Positions 14,040 to 23,146 of a DNA stretch of 29,914 nt are shown piece by piece; position 1 is the stretch's first letter, and every line of letters starts with the position of its first letter. The notes under the pieces are model-generated. The model saw only the letters and a list, made by a program, of their open reading frames with translations. It ran no database searches and had not been told where the DNA came from. The DNA is from a virus. Location of the stretch: positions 1-29,914 of the IMG/VR virus record IMGVR_UViG_3300031660_000029; one strand, written 5' to 3'. A program made the position numbers and the translations under genes.

Positions 14040-15840
14040 AGCCACGGTTTCCGTCTTTGTCAGTTACTGTCTTGATGCTGAGGTGATCTCTAGTCTCTTG
14101 AGAGAGTATATCTACAATGCTATCAACCTTGAGTAGTCCTTTAAACTGCATTACCACGTCGATGTTCTGCTTCTCTTTAGCCGCCCAAGCCTGAAGCCTC
14201 AAATACTCGCCTGAAGATGTTGGGAACGTGTCTGTTGCAGCGCCATTAACATTTAACTCTGTGAAGTCATGCACATACTTATGGGCTTTAATCATATCAA
14301 ACGACTTCAAACCATCGCCACCATAACTAGGAATATTGGTACCCTGAAGTATCTCATCCAAGAACCAAGCGTTGAGATCTACCGGCTCCGGCATTGTGCC
14401 ATCAGCGTTCGGCTTATCTTCTGCGTCAAGCAATAGTGTAGCCCTAGCCAACCAACGATTCTCTTCCTGAATAGCAAGGCCTGTCTCGTTACCATTTCTG
14501 TCTGTTCGAGGTAGTCTGCTTGACACGGTGCCTTGTATTAGTGACTTGAGACTCTTATATCGCTTGGCTTGCCCGTTGTTTCGTGCAGTCGTGAGAGCTG
14601 TGCGCATGGTGTGAGAGCCAAGACTGCCTGCATTGTCATTCAAGAATGCATTAGCTTCATTGTAGTGTTCAGACAACCCTGTCTGCCGGTACTGATTAAT
14701 AAGTGTAAGTGCTCCCTGTTCGACACGGTGGTCAGGATCGCCACCCTTAACCATAGCGTTCATGGTCTTTATGATGCCCATAGTGTTCTCAACACCCATA
14801 GTCTTGACCATCCGCGCTATCGCGGCAGGATCTTGTATAGTTAAAGCCGCAGTTGTTGTTGCATCACGGCCAGTCTGGACTGACTGCACTGCCATGCCCT
14901 GCAAGAATAGGAACGTGTTGTACTCTCTCTGCTGCTCGACCATCACGGATCGGCTATCATCAACAGACTTAACTTTTGACTCGATCACTTTATATTGAGC
15001 TGAGCTAATTTCGTTGTTGATATATTGTTCGGTAGCGTCGTTATAAATTTGCTCAGTCCTGCTGTAGAACTCACCGTCTTCCATCTCTGCGTCATCTGAA
15101 CTTTCATTAAGAACCGCTAGCCTGCCTATGGTGTTGCGGGTATTTAATGACTGGACGTGTTCGCGCTCAAGGGCCGGTGCGTCACTAGGCAGAATAAGCC
15201 CGGTTTCAACCATGTCATTAATGGTGGATTTAATCATCCCCTTTGTCGGAGCGTCCTCTAATAGCTCCAATGAGTCCTGTTTTGCAGTCTCAATTTTAGC
15301 GTCGCTATTGAAGTTAAAGATGTCCTCGCTGTGCTTATAGTCAATTTTAAACCTCTCAGCCTCAAACAACACCTTAGCTCGTTCGTTTGTTAGGCCGCTC
15401 TCGTAAATAAGCTCGGCTGCCGACGAAGAGCCTTGGTCGTACTGATCAGCAAATCCATCAGACAATATGGTTCGCTTACCGTCTTTAGAGGTTTCAGTGA
15501 TCGGCTGCTGCATCTGTCCACGACGGATATTTGCTGCATCCCTCTGGTACTGGTTCACGGCTCTCGATGCCTGTGACCTAAACTCTGCCTCTTCGACCTT
15601 TACCGCAAGTGCTTGCCGCCGAGTTGCTATGCCGTCCATCACGCCAAGCACAGTGCCTGCGATCTGCTCAGCCACTCTTACTTTCGTATTGCCCTCTTGA
15701 ACTGCCATGCCAACCGTGCGTTCAGGGATGAACCGTTCGTTTCTTACCCTGTGCGGAGTGACGTTGCCAATCAAGGCCGCGCTAGTCCTCGCGCTTGCCA
15801 TTGAGGTGTTTGTCGTATTTTTAAATTGAGTTAATTTCAT
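14032..15840 (-). CDS. putative internal virion / ejection protein, helical
   Basis: The 602-residue product is charged and almost entirely helical, with Gln/Ala/Glu-rich stretches (QALAVKVEEAEFRSQASRAV, about residues 77-96). It has no signal peptide, membrane span or catalytic motif that I recognise. Its N-terminus is basic and unstructured (NVTPHRVRNERFIPERTVG). Position between a gp14-like protein and the three giant virion proteins suggests it is part of the internal head/ejection apparatus. Proteins of similar size and composition occupy the same place in several podoviruses, but I cannot name a family. Its ATG is in a TAATG junction with the upstream gene. Confidence 0.6.
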   Translation of the reverse strand: MKLTQFKNTTNTSMASARTSAALIGNVTPHRVRNERFIPERTVGMAVQEGNTKVRVAEQIAGTVLGVMDGIATRRQALAVKVEEAEFRSQASRAVNQYQRDAANIRRGQMQQPITETSKDGKRTILSDGFADQYDQGSSSAAELIYESGLTNERAKVLFEAERFKIDYKHSEDIFNFNSDAKIETAKQDSLELLEDAPTKGMIKSTINDMVETGLILPSDAPALEREHVQSLNTRNTIGRLAVLNESSDDAEMEDGEFYSRTEQIYNDATEQYINNEISSAQYKVIESKVKSVDDSRSVMVEQQREYNTFLFLQGMAVQSVQTGRDATTTAALTIQDPAAIARMVKTMGVENTMGIIKTMNAMVKGGDPDHRVEQGALTLINQYRQTGLSEHYNEANAFLNDNAGSLGSHTMRTALTTARNNGQAKRYKSLKSLIQGTVSSRLPRTDRNGNETGLAIQEENRWLARATLLLDAEDKPNADGTMPEPVDLNAWFLDEILQGTNIPSYGGDGLKSFDMIKAHKYVHDFTELNVNGAATDTFPTSSGEYLRLQAWAAKEKQNIDVVMQFKGLLKVDSIVDILSQETRDHLSIKTVTDKDGNRGYE

Positions 15841-16592
15841 TAATCACCTCCACCCGCGCCAGAGGTTGTGTAACCTGTATTGGCGATGTCTGCCTTATAA
15901 TTTCCGTAAATGCTCGCACCTTGGCTAGCGGCGCTACCAATCGTGCTTAAAATAGTTCCGTAGGACTGTGCGTTAAGCTGCTTTGCCGCTGAATTACCCC
16001 TAGATCGAGTTGCGTCGGCTGCGCCAGTTTGCTCATTCAAGTATATCTCTGCCTCTATTCCTGCGTTGAATCGTATGGCGGCTGCATTAAGAGAGCCAGT
16101 CATCATAATTACGTTAGCTCGGTCATTCTCTTGAGCTAGATAATTGAACACGGTCATTACGCCGCGATCTTTTATAAAGTTTCGCTCTGTCTCTGCTTCA
16201 TCAAGTTCGTTCGATAAGAATAGTAGCGGCGTACCTTGGTTGACTGCGAATCCTGTTGCTGCAGCGCCTGATCTAATTGACCCTGCAAGCTGCTTCTCGC
16301 CACGAACATGCCTGCGGATTTCCTCTACATACTCAATTGTGAGTAGCTCGGCGTTACGCTGCGCGTTGCGACGTATAGCTCCGGCGTTTGCACCGGCAAT
16401 CATCATCGTCGTATCTGCGTTGAAGTCTGCTGCGGTTAAGGATAGCTCGTTATTGCGTCTTGCCATCCCTAATATGCTTGCTGCATTGGCTGCGCCCTGT
16501 CTTCGGGCGTCACGAGCCGCACCTCTTTGTACCGAGGCGTTATACACGCCGCTCACGACAGTTACCGCCAGAGCCGATACTGCGACGCTCAC
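15840..16592 (-). CDS. internal virion protein, T7 gp14-like
   Basis: The 250-residue product is Ala-rich and helical. It begins with a short hydrophobic helix (VAVSALAVTVVSGVYNASVQ), continues with Ala/Asn/Arg-rich helices (AANAASILGMARRNNELSLT), then a SGAAATGFAVNQGTPL segment near residue 107. That Gly-rich 'SG...G...GTPL' turn inside a long helix is characteristic of the gp14-like internal virion protein family, small ejection proteins that enter the outer membrane at infection. The C-terminus is Gly/Ser-rich. The gene is coupled to the cupin-like gene upstream (ATGA) and to the 602-residue protein downstream (TAATG). Confidence 0.68.
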   Translation of the reverse strand: MSVAVSALAVTVVSGVYNASVQRGAARDARRQGAANAASILGMARRNNELSLTAADFNADTTMMIAGANAGAIRRNAQRNAELLTIEYVEEIRRHVRGEKQLAGSIRSGAAATGFAVNQGTPLLFLSNELDEAETERNFIKDRGVMTVFNYLAQENDRANVIMMTGSLNAAAIRFNAGIEAEIYLNEQTGAADATRSRGNSAAKQLNAQSYGTILSTIGSAASQGASIYGNYKADIANTGYTTSGAGGGD

Positions 16593-17047
16593 TGTATTTT
16601 CTCCATATCATCGCACTCGATAAGTGGATCATCATAATCCATCGTGGCTACATGGGCCACCATGTCATCTAAATCTACACCTTCATCGACGGGAAACACG
16701 TTCACCCAATGCACGTCAGTCCACGTCTTACCGATACGCTTACTGCCTGCTTCGGACTTAAACATCTCAAAGCCCTTGATTGATATTATGCCTTCCGATT
16801 CTGTCCAGACTTGTATCACGCCACTCGCTAGAATGTTGATGCAGTCCTTTTTATGGATCATGCCGGTCAGAATGGTGCCTGCAGGGATGAATAGGCTTCG
16901 GACGTAGATACCGCCAAGAACCATCTCGGTCACCTTCAGGCCTGTCTGCTGCGGCTGCCGCATCATCTTTTCTTCAATCGCGGCAAGCTCAGCACGATAC
17001 GACTGCAGCTCACTGATTGTCTCGCTATTTGCCTGCAAGTTATTCAT
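16589..17047 (-). CDS. small cupin-like virion-region protein
   Basis: The 152-residue product, starting MNNLQANSETI, has an N-terminal helix (ELAAIEEKMMRQ) and a beta-rich centre: YVRSLFIPAGTILTGMIHKK, then INILASGVIQVWTESEG, then SEAGSKRIGKTWTDVHWVNV. This order fits a single-domain cupin jelly roll, with IPAGTxLTGxxH as its first motif. Similar small cupin-like genes occur next to tail and internal-protein genes in podoviruses; their role is unknown. The frame is open to 17110, but the start at 17047 has a perfect GGAGGT five bases upstream and the upstream extension lies inside the tail gene. It overlaps that gene by 8 bases. Confidence 0.72.
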   Translation of the reverse strand: MNNLQANSETISELQSYRAELAAIEEKMMRQPQQTGLKVTEMVLGGIYVRSLFIPAGTILTGMIHKKDCINILASGVIQVWTESEGIISIKGFEMFKSEAGSKRIGKTWTDVHWVNVFPVDEGVDLDDMVAHVATMDYDDPLIECDDMEKIQ

Positions 17048-18761
17048 TGCCGACCTCCAAGTTGCCATGTAGGGCAAGCACATACGACTTGAATGGTACG
17101 TCCTGCTCAATTCTAATAGTGGCGTTGTTGCCTTTACCTAAGTTATGCACTTTAACATCACCCGTAATAAACGGCTCTCGCTGACCTTGCGGTGTTGACG
17201 GGTGACGTGTATCTGCACGCTTACCGTTGATTAGTGGTGGGTATGATTCGTGCAGCTTCGCATAGATCTCACCCATCCACTTGTTACGTCCAAGGCTTGA
17301 GCCGTCAGGACTTTGTGGAACTATTGGCATTGTCTCAAGGATGCACGAGTAAGACAAGCCTACCTGAGAATATCTTGCCCCTCTTGGCACCGTCAGAGTA
17401 CCGCCTGCGGTCACTGTCTGGTTTGGAGTCGTGGCACCATCCAAGATAATGCTTACCTCTTCATTCGCTAAGTGCTCAAGGCCTGTGATAACGGTGAATG
17501 CGCTGCCTGCTTCTTGAATCGCACAGAAGTCTAAGTTATCCACCGTCTCATCAAGACGAACTACGTTGCGCGTAACGCCACGCCTTACGCAAAGCCATAC
17601 CTCGTCCTTATTTGGTCGAGGGATAACCGCTAGTGACTCTACAATGCCGTCAATGTCGTGCTTAGCCCAACCGAGTCCTTCGTAGTTGCCACCACCCAAA
17701 CTAGGGTCGTAGGTCATAGATAGTAGCTGACCGTCATCAGTGACAGCCCATAGGATTGACTCAGGGATCTGTTGATAGGCTATCTGATTCAAACCAAGAT
17801 CACCGAAGTGATTGGATAGTAGCGTCAGGTCGAGTGAGTCATAGATCTCGACGTTTGAGCGTAGGTTAAGCCCGTAATTCCGCAGCTTAATGCCTGAAGC
17901 CTGTACAAATACAGTCTCAGTGCCTATGAATACGGGTTGTATGTATCGTGAGCCGTAGCTCGATTGACGGGTAATGTCTGGTGGATTAGCAGGCGCAAGG
18001 AACCCATTAGGTAAGATGCGATGCTCGTTGCCGGTAGTGCCGACAATTAAAACCCGTGACGGAGACAGCCATTGAATGAGCTCTTGAGTGTAAGCCGCAA
18101 TAACTAAAGTCAAAGGGTCATCATTTGCATTGGTTGCCCCCGCCGCGAATTCTGTGAAGTCTGCTGTACGGCTCATCCAGATCGTCTGCGGATCTGCAAT
18201 GCGTCCGGCGAACACTAATCTCTGCTGAAAATAGCAGATCGTCCGAGGGAAACCGCCGGGCTCACCATCTGCGTTACCGTTCCACGGTGCGCCATTGTAT
18301 ACCGGCTGACTCAGTGTCCATGAGGTACCTGAGTTGCGTACTAGTTTTCGTGGGTTCTTGCCGTCAACAACGAACAATATCTCGTCATTGGCTTGGGCGT
18401 ACTGGATGTCTAATACGTCGGCTGTCGTATAAGGTGTTGTAACCTCAACGGCATTACTGGTGCCGGGGGTGAGAACAAGAGCTCCATCCTTCCAGAACCT
18501 TAGCTTGCCTGCAGTCGCTTCTATAATATAGGCGATGTCACGAGATACGATATGAGGGATGAACCGGGCTTCGTTGTTATCCTTGGTGCCACCTTGGTAT
18601 CTCAGCGGTGGGCGTGTGTATGCGCCACCACGACGGTCAGGTAGCCAGTTGTTTAGCGTCTTACATCCAGTTCGGTATTGGGGTGAGTCAACACGGCCCA
18701 TTACTAACGGTGATAGTTCACCGCTTACGAAGTTATTAAATAACGGGCGTACTCTCGACAT
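17040..18761 (-). CDS. tail tubular protein B-like (tail nozzle) protein
   Basis: The 573-residue product begins MSRVRPLFNNFVSGELSPLV, followed by NNWLPDRRGGAYTRPPLRYQ. This opening (RP...NFxxGELSP...GR.D...Y..G...L.N....GG...RPG) is shared by a podovirus family that serves as the tail tube/nozzle, the counterpart of T7 gp12. The rest is beta-rich, as in beta-propeller nozzle proteins, with repeated strand pairs (IAYIIEATAGKLRFWKDG, EILFVVDGKNPRKLV, QTIWMSRTADFTEFA). It directly follows the tubular A-like gene, the usual order. No enzymatic motif is visible. Confidence 0.85.
   Translation of the reverse strand: MSRVRPLFNNFVSGELSPLVMGRVDSPQYRTGCKTLNNWLPDRRGGAYTRPPLRYQGGTKDNNEARFIPHIVSRDIAYIIEATAGKLRFWKDGALVLTPGTSNAVEVTTPYTTADVLDIQYAQANDEILFVVDGKNPRKLVRNSGTSWTLSQPVYNGAPWNGNADGEPGGFPRTICYFQQRLVFAGRIADPQTIWMSRTADFTEFAAGATNANDDPLTLVIAAYTQELIQWLSPSRVLIVGTTGNEHRILPNGFLAPANPPDITRQSSYGSRYIQPVFIGTETVFVQASGIKLRNYGLNLRSNVEIYDSLDLTLLSNHFGDLGLNQIAYQQIPESILWAVTDDGQLLSMTYDPSLGGGNYEGLGWAKHDIDGIVESLAVIPRPNKDEVWLCVRRGVTRNVVRLDETVDNLDFCAIQEAGSAFTVITGLEHLANEEVSIILDGATTPNQTVTAGGTLTVPRGARYSQVGLSYSCILETMPIVPQSPDGSSLGRNKWMGEIYAKLHESYPPLINGKRADTRHPSTPQGQREPFITGDVKVHNLGKGNNATIRIEQDVPFKSYVLALHGNLEVGNE
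17053..17058 (-). promoter_or_regulatory. Shine-Dalgarno GGAGGT for the cupin-like gene
   Basis: The minus strand reads GGAGGT five bases before the ATG at 17047. This full-strength site inside the end of the tail-tube B-like gene fixes the start and argues against the earlier in-frame ATG at 17110. Confidence 0.85.
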
Positions 18762-18766
18762 GGTGT

Positions 18767-19342
18767 TTATCGTATGCCATTGAATCTTGCGTTAGTTAGT
18801 GATAGCCGTGAGTTATCCGGGCGTCCGCGCTCTTGCGAGTTGGACTGTCGGGCCTCGATCATCGTGTCTTTGTACATCATAAAATATCGCTCACCTGTAG
18901 TGCTGCTGCCCTTGAGAGGGATGGCTAGACGGCTTGCGATTAAATACATCAAGGCAGAGGTAGCGGTTGCGTCAAACTCAGCAACACCTACATCAGCCAC
19001 ATAATCAATTGTTGGAGCTCTATTGGCGTGTATCTCTTCACCGTACCTTGACCATGACTCATCAGCCTCAAGTTTAATCTTGACGACTTGTAAGCACTTA
19101 GGGTTAGTCGGTAGTTGGTACGCCTTAGTGAATCCTATTCCTGCGGTGCTAGTGCTCTCAGGGAGCTCTGCAGTACGCATAGCAAAGCGCCACGAGGTAG
19201 CTCGTAGCACTTCTAAACGCGTAATGTCATAGAGACCACGAAAGGCGATAGCTTCATCACCTTGATCGTCGTCAACATTCAGCGTTGCCTCGATCCCCAA
19301 TAAGGAGAACGAGGCGTTTGCTAATTGCGTCTTGCTAGACAT
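18767..19342 (-). CDS. tail tubular protein A-like adaptor (gp11-like)
   Basis: The 191-residue product starts with QLANASFSLLGIEATLNVDD, then RGLYDITRLEVLRATSWRFA and a later WSRYGEEI...DYVADV...FDATATSALMYLIASRLA. This pattern (N.AL..LG....I.s..D.....a......Y...r..vL....W.FA) is that of gp11-like head-tail adaptor proteins, which ring the portal exit and connect it to the nozzle. The length fits the family. The stop of the capsid gene abuts its start with no intergenic base. Confidence 0.87.
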   Translation of the reverse strand: MSSKTQLANASFSLLGIEATLNVDDDQGDEAIAFRGLYDITRLEVLRATSWRFAMRTAELPESTSTAGIGFTKAYQLPTNPKCLQVVKIKLEADESWSRYGEEIHANRAPTIDYVADVGVAEFDATATSALMYLIASRLAIPLKGSSTTGERYFMMYKDTMIEARQSNSQERGRPDNSRLSLTNARFNGIR

Positions 19343-20215
19343 TTATGCTTCAGAACACTCAATCTTAACGACTTGAACTTCTTCAACACGAACCGCTCCA
19401 CGAGTCCACTCACCATAAATCTGCAGCGAGTTAGACTTGTCATGGCGACGATCAACCTCAACAGAGAGATCGTTCGCTACACCCAAGCATACCGCTTGGT
19501 CAGTGTAGGCAAAACAGTCTCGAATGCTTGAGGCTACAGCCAACTTCTCAGTGGTTCTGAAGCTAAAGCCCATGAACTTACCACCAAGATCGCCGTCGAT
19601 TAGACGTAAGATCTGAGAGTAGTCAGCGCTTGTTAGCTCTGAATCACTAAGCAGTTCCATTTGCTGTTTGCCGGTAAGGGCTACAAAGCAGTTGGTGTAT
19701 GCCATATCAATCTCAGCGGCAAGAAACTTAGCACGAGCTGAGCGCAACTTAGCGACAGTCATACCGGCTGAACCGTGAACGATTGTTTGGCCTGAGCCAA
19801 GAGTGACGTTTGATTCGGTACCATTGGCAGCGACAGCAATAGAATTGCCACCCAATGCGTCAATGATGACCTGATCGAAGTCTACGTTGTAAGCACCCAT
19901 AAGCTCTTTCTGGTACGCAACTCGTGGATCAATCTGCATCCGAGCCTCGTCCGTCTTATCAATCATCTCAGCCCAATGCCGATCTGCCATATTGACACGT
20001 CGTTTGGTATGAGGTACTTCGCTTTCGGGTGTTGCAGCGTGGCGTGAAGCCTTTGCTGAAGAAAGAACCTGTCCAACTCGATCAATTTCTAAAGATCGAC
20101 CTGTGACTGATTTTTCATAAACGGTGTTGCGTAAACGTGAATCACGTTGCGCGGCTAAGTGTAATACGTCGTCGGTGTACTGGCGTACCCATGCGACATC
20201 AGGTGTATAAGCCAT
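19343..20215 (-). CDS. major capsid protein
   Basis: The 290-residue product is the main shell protein, called from position (after scaffold, before tail adaptor) and features of small HK97-fold capsids. Features are a helical N-terminus (YTDDVLHLAAQRDSRLRNTV), a conserved VNMADRHWAEMIDKTDEARM segment near residue 95, DYSQILRLIDGDLGGKFMGF near 205 and a C-terminal strand EWTRGAVRVEEVQVVKIECS. It resembles the Phage_capsid_2-type family, although I cannot confirm the family. There is no N-terminal delta domain or protease nearby, consistent with a separate scaffold. Its Shine-Dalgarno TGGAGG is strong and preceded by an A/T-rich tract, in keeping with high expression. Confidence 0.85.
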   Translation of the reverse strand: MAYTPDVAWVRQYTDDVLHLAAQRDSRLRNTVYEKSVTGRSLEIDRVGQVLSSAKASRHAATPESEVPHTKRRVNMADRHWAEMIDKTDEARMQIDPRVAYQKELMGAYNVDFDQVIIDALGGNSIAVAANGTESNVTLGSGQTIVHGSAGMTVAKLRSARAKFLAAEIDMAYTNCFVALTGKQQMELLSDSELTSADYSQILRLIDGDLGGKFMGFSFRTTEKLAVASSIRDCFAYTDQAVCLGVANDLSVEVDRRHDKSNSLQIYGEWTRGAVRVEEVQVVKIECSEA

Positions 20216-20221
20216 TTTCGG

Positions 20222-20227
20222 CCTCCA
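20222..20227 (-). promoter_or_regulatory. strong Shine-Dalgarno of the major capsid gene
   Basis: The minus strand reads TGGAGG six bases before the capsid ATG, preceded by an A/T-rich leader (TTTATTTATTAACTTAA). It is the best-developed leader in the window and fits the need for abundant capsid protein. Confidence 0.8.
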
Positions 20228-20363
20228 ATTAAGTTAATAAATAAACGATTAATCGAGAGGTTATCCGTGAGGGCCTGTCTGACAGCTAACGCGATGTCTG
20301 CGTGCAGTAGTGCAACCTATTCTAAGGGCCGTTGAGGGTTGTCCTTAGTTGTCTGTTGAAAGA

Positions 20364-20392
20364 ATCCACCGCAGCTTACGGATGCGGTGGAT
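20364..20392 (-). terminator. terminator-like or processing hairpin between scaffold and capsid
   Basis: ATCCACCGCA and TGCGGTGGAT form a perfect 10-bp stem with a 9-base loop. On the minus strand it is followed by TTCTTTC, only a weak U-tract. It may be a partial intrinsic terminator that lowers read-through, an RNase processing site, or an RNA-stabilising 5' hairpin for the capsid message. A full terminator would cut off all downstream virion genes, so a second promoter would then be required. Confidence 0.55.
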
Positions 20393-20467
20393 CTCCAATC
20401 AACAAGAGAGACAAAGTAATCACTTACCTTGTACCCTGAGTTTGTGGCCTAAATCAGAGTGCGTCAA

Positions 20468-21382
20468 TCATTTCGGTGTAGATTTTTTATATAATAAACT
20501 CATTCTATCTACAGCCCACTGTTCACGAGCTGCATACGCAGGATTGTTCCTGAGTTCTACGATCTGCTCGTTGGCCTGATCGACTGTCATATTGAAGTTG
20601 GCTGCTGCAGAGCTTAATGGAACTCCCTTGTCACCCATCGTCTCAGCGACAGCGACGAGAGCCTTCATCAATGGAATGTTATTGCCGATAGCAGGGTTCG
20701 TATTGAGCTCGTTGATAAGCGACTCACCACCAAACTGCATTGCTGCTAGCTTAATGTTAGTAAAATTGCGTTGTGCTCCCTCACCCCACTCAGCATTCAA
20801 AGCATCACCAGAAGCAACGGCTTGAGCATTGGCTGCATCATTGCTTGCGGTTGTCCGCTCTGCCTCTGCACGCTGCAATCTAGCAGATTGAGACTCGCTC
20901 AGTCCAATAGAGTGATGCAGTGATTGGATGTTAGGATCTTGTACGCTGTACTCGTCCGACGATGCCGGTCTACCCATCCGATTGTAATACTTATCCCAAC
21001 CTTCTTGGTCTTGCGGGTCTGTCGGTATGCGAGAAACCCCCGGTACCTCTTCAAGTTTCGCATAGAACTCTGCACGCTGCTTGTCGCTTGCGTCCTGTCC
21101 GGGTATGCGTATTGACTTGCTGATCAGTGACTCGGCACCAATGTAGGACTTAGCCAAGTCATCAGCGTTTGCGAACTTACTCAGTCGTGCGTCTTCACGG
21201 TAGTCGGCGCTAAGCCATGCCCGTTCTTCTGGCGATGCTGCAGACGCTGCCTCTGTCGCTTGAATGATTGGCGCTTGTGGTTCTGCTACTGCTACAGACG
21301 CTACTGGCGCTACTGAAGGTGCTACTGAAGGCTCTGCTGATCCTTCGGTACCTGCTTGGAATGTCGTTGCGGCTTCACTCAT
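20468..21382 (-). CDS. scaffolding / capsid assembly protein
   Basis: The 304-residue product has a disordered Ala/Pro/Val-rich N-terminus (EPSVAPSVAPVASVAVAEPQ). A conserved segment ERAWLSADYREDARLSKFAN and ADDLAKSYIGAESLISKSIR follows, as seen in podovirus scaffolds, then an acidic helical middle with Gln/Ala runs. The C-terminus is helical and ends basic (DRMSLLYKKSTPK), like the basic capsid-binding tail of scaffolds. It sits between portal and capsid genes, the standard place. It should direct procapsid assembly and then leave. The ATG overlaps the previous stop (ATGA). Confidence 0.87.
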   Translation of the reverse strand: MSEAATTFQAGTEGSAEPSVAPSVAPVASVAVAEPQAPIIQATEAASAASPEERAWLSADYREDARLSKFANADDLAKSYIGAESLISKSIRIPGQDASDKQRAEFYAKLEEVPGVSRIPTDPQDQEGWDKYYNRMGRPASSDEYSVQDPNIQSLHHSIGLSESQSARLQRAEAERTTASNDAANAQAVASGDALNAEWGEGAQRNFTNIKLAAMQFGGESLINELNTNPAIGNNIPLMKALVAVAETMGDKGVPLSSAAANFNMTVDQANEQIVELRNNPAYAAREQWAVDRMSLLYKKSTPK

Positions 21383-21597
21383 CTTACTTTCTCATAGGTT
21401 TGGATTAAATCAATATGGGCTCGGCGCATACCTTCTTGCACTCCGCGCTCATACTCTGTTGGTGCGTCAATTCTCGTGTTAATACTTTTCTGCAGCTCTT
21501 TTACATACTCTTCAAAGCCACCCTGACCACCCATGTACCTCTCTGTTGCGAGACGTAGTGGTGATGCCGGTATCTTAACGCTATTGCGTTGGGCCAT
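21379..21597 (-). CDS. small conserved-position protein between portal and scaffold
   Basis: The 72-residue product is basic at the start (MAQRNSVKIPASPLRLATER) and helical after residue 28 (EEYVKELQKSINTRI, RRAHIDLIQTYEKVR). No motif is recognised. It overlaps the portal gene by 17 bases and the scaffold by 4, so it is translated with them. A role in head assembly is inferred from position only. Confidence 0.6.
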   Translation of the reverse strand: MAQRNSVKIPASPLRLATERYMGGQGGFEEYVKELQKSINTRIDAPTEYERGVQEGMRRAHIDLIQTYEKVR

Positions 21598-23146
21598 TAG
21601 CTTGCTGCTCCTGTTGTTGCATTGCTTGTTGTTGTTGCTGCATAGCTTCTTGCTCAGCCTGTAGCGCTGCAGCGTAGTCTTTCTCGCTCTTCACGTTAGC
21701 ACTAGGCACGTCAAGCACGTCTGCAGCGTTACGCAGGCCTGCTTCAATGTCAGGTAGGTGCCGGACTTCAGGATACATCTGCGCTGTGTTCATGATAAGA
21801 CCAAGCCATCTCTCATAGCTTTCAAGCTGCGGCATACCTTGAGACTTACTCAATGGTGAGACGTACTCTATGTCAAGCTCTTGATTAGCCAACTCTGGTG
21901 GCAGCTCATCTAGCGCACCACCCTGCAACATCAAAGTGAATACGCGCTCGATCAACGGGTTCAATAGCTCAACAGTTAATCTGCCTGCAGTTGGTGCCAG
22001 TTGTCGTTGCAATAAGTCGTATCGGATCTTGAACTCGGTTGCTGTATCGCCACCACTGCTCTGCATAACCAGACGGTCTTCGTAGAACATTGATCGGATT
22101 GAGTTCTGGATCTCTTCACCTTTGATCTGAGCAACCTGCCATGAGATCTGACCTTCACGCAATGCTCTTAACTTATCAACGTCCTTCACAATGGTCACGC
22201 CGGTACGGAATAACTCATCGTCAACTAAGTTGTCAGGCGTTGTCTTGTAGCCTTCATTGATGTCTTGCTCCCATCCACTCAACTCGAGCTCTTTAGCTCT
22301 GTTGATCACGCGACAATCAGGCAATGATCTCATGCCCGGCCCTGTTCCCCATACCTGCCCGGCAGCTTGCTGCCATCTCGGTACCATGTAAGGGATCTTG
22401 GCATCTATTCTTGTGTGAGCAACCGTCTTGTCTTCAACACTAACAATGGTTGTCTCATAATATCCAGTGGTGCGACCATTCAGGCGCTCTGGCTCACAAG
22501 ATATAATGAACTCAAAGTCCTTATGCCTATCGTTGTCGCTCTCTGCTGCTGCCTGCACCTTCGGCATTACCGCGTCAGGGTATAGGTCAACCGCATTTAC
22601 TGCTGAGATTAACTCCTTAACCATGACATAGTCTGCTCTGCCGTTCGTGCCTTCTTTGAACACGAGCTTCTTGAGATGTATGTTGGTGAACTTTAGCCTG
22701 CCAAACGCTGCATCTGTCGAGTCATCCTCAACGTGTATCGCTGCAGTGTTGAACGCGCCCAAGTCTAAGTAGAGCTGAGCTATGCTTGTGACGAAGTTGG
22801 ACTCACGAAGTGCTTCAAAGATCTTCACCTGCTGAGTCTCAAAGTATTCTCTGGTAGCCTTAGCCTTGTCGAGATCCTTGTCGCGCAGTCGTAGCAATGC
22901 CCATAGGTAGTCAGGCGTGACAGCGCTGTGCAGGAAGTTCGCTAGAACCTCATTGGATCGCATAGCAGTCGAGTCAAACACATCAAGCTGCTTCTCTGAG
23001 TTGCCATCGACAACCTTCTCATCAGTGAAGTAGGCATGACTTGGTAGAACATATCGTGCGATGTCCTGAAAGTCTCGTAGTATCGGTGTTCTCGCAGCAT
23101 CTAGTCGGGCGTACTCACCAACGATCTGATTCGCTTTGTTACTCAT
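21581..23146 (-). CDS. portal (head-to-tail connector) protein
   Basis: The 521-residue product matches the podovirus head-to-tail connecting protein family (PF12236 type). The N-terminus has EYARLDAARTPILRDFQDIA and RYVLPS, followed by FDSTAMRSNEVLANFLHSAV and TPDYLWALL, all family hallmarks. The centre contains MRSLPDCRVINRAKELELSG and the wing/stem region, and the C-terminus is Gln-rich (MQQQQQAMQQQEQQANGPTQ). It forms the dodecameric ring for DNA entry and exit and contacts the large terminase and the gp11-like adaptor. The start overlaps the upstream stop as TAATG. The position after terminase is standard. Confidence 0.9.
   Translation of the reverse strand: MSNKANQIVGEYARLDAARTPILRDFQDIARYVLPSHAYFTDEKVVDGNSEKQLDVFDSTAMRSNEVLANFLHSAVTPDYLWALLRLRDKDLDKAKATREYFETQQVKIFEALRESNFVTSIAQLYLDLGAFNTAAIHVEDDSTDAAFGRLKFTNIHLKKLVFKEGTNGRADYVMVKELISAVNAVDLYPDAVMPKVQAAAESDNDRHKDFEFIISCEPERLNGRTTGYYETTIVSVEDKTVAHTRIDAKIPYMVPRWQQAAGQVWGTGPGMRSLPDCRVINRAKELELSGWEQDINEGYKTTPDNLVDDELFRTGVTIVKDVDKLRALREGQISWQVAQIKGEEIQNSIRSMFYEDRLVMQSSGGDTATEFKIRYDLLQRQLAPTAGRLTVELLNPLIERVFTLMLQGGALDELPPELANQELDIEYVSPLSKSQGMPQLESYERWLGLIMNTAQMYPEVRHLPDIEAGLRNAADVLDVPSANVKSEKDYAAALQAEQEAMQQQQQAMQQQEQQANGPTQ

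Larger units (their letters stand above)
20216..20467 (-). promoter_or_regulatory. non-coding leader between scaffold and capsid genes
   Basis: This 252-base gap is the only substantial non-coding stretch among otherwise overlapping genes. In transcription order it holds a 10-bp-stem hairpin, an 11-base palindrome CTGTCTGACAG (20275-20285), a 10-base palindrome CGATTAATCG (20246-20255), an A/T-rich tract and the capsid Shine-Dalgarno. No open frame of useful length is seen. A separate capsid promoter or RNA processing site is plausible, but no convincing -35/-10 pair could be identified. Confidence 0.55.

Noticed and set aside
17048-17110. Longer N-terminus for the cupin-like protein
   Set aside because: The extension lies in the coding end of the tail gene, while a perfect GGAGGT precedes the ATG at 17047.
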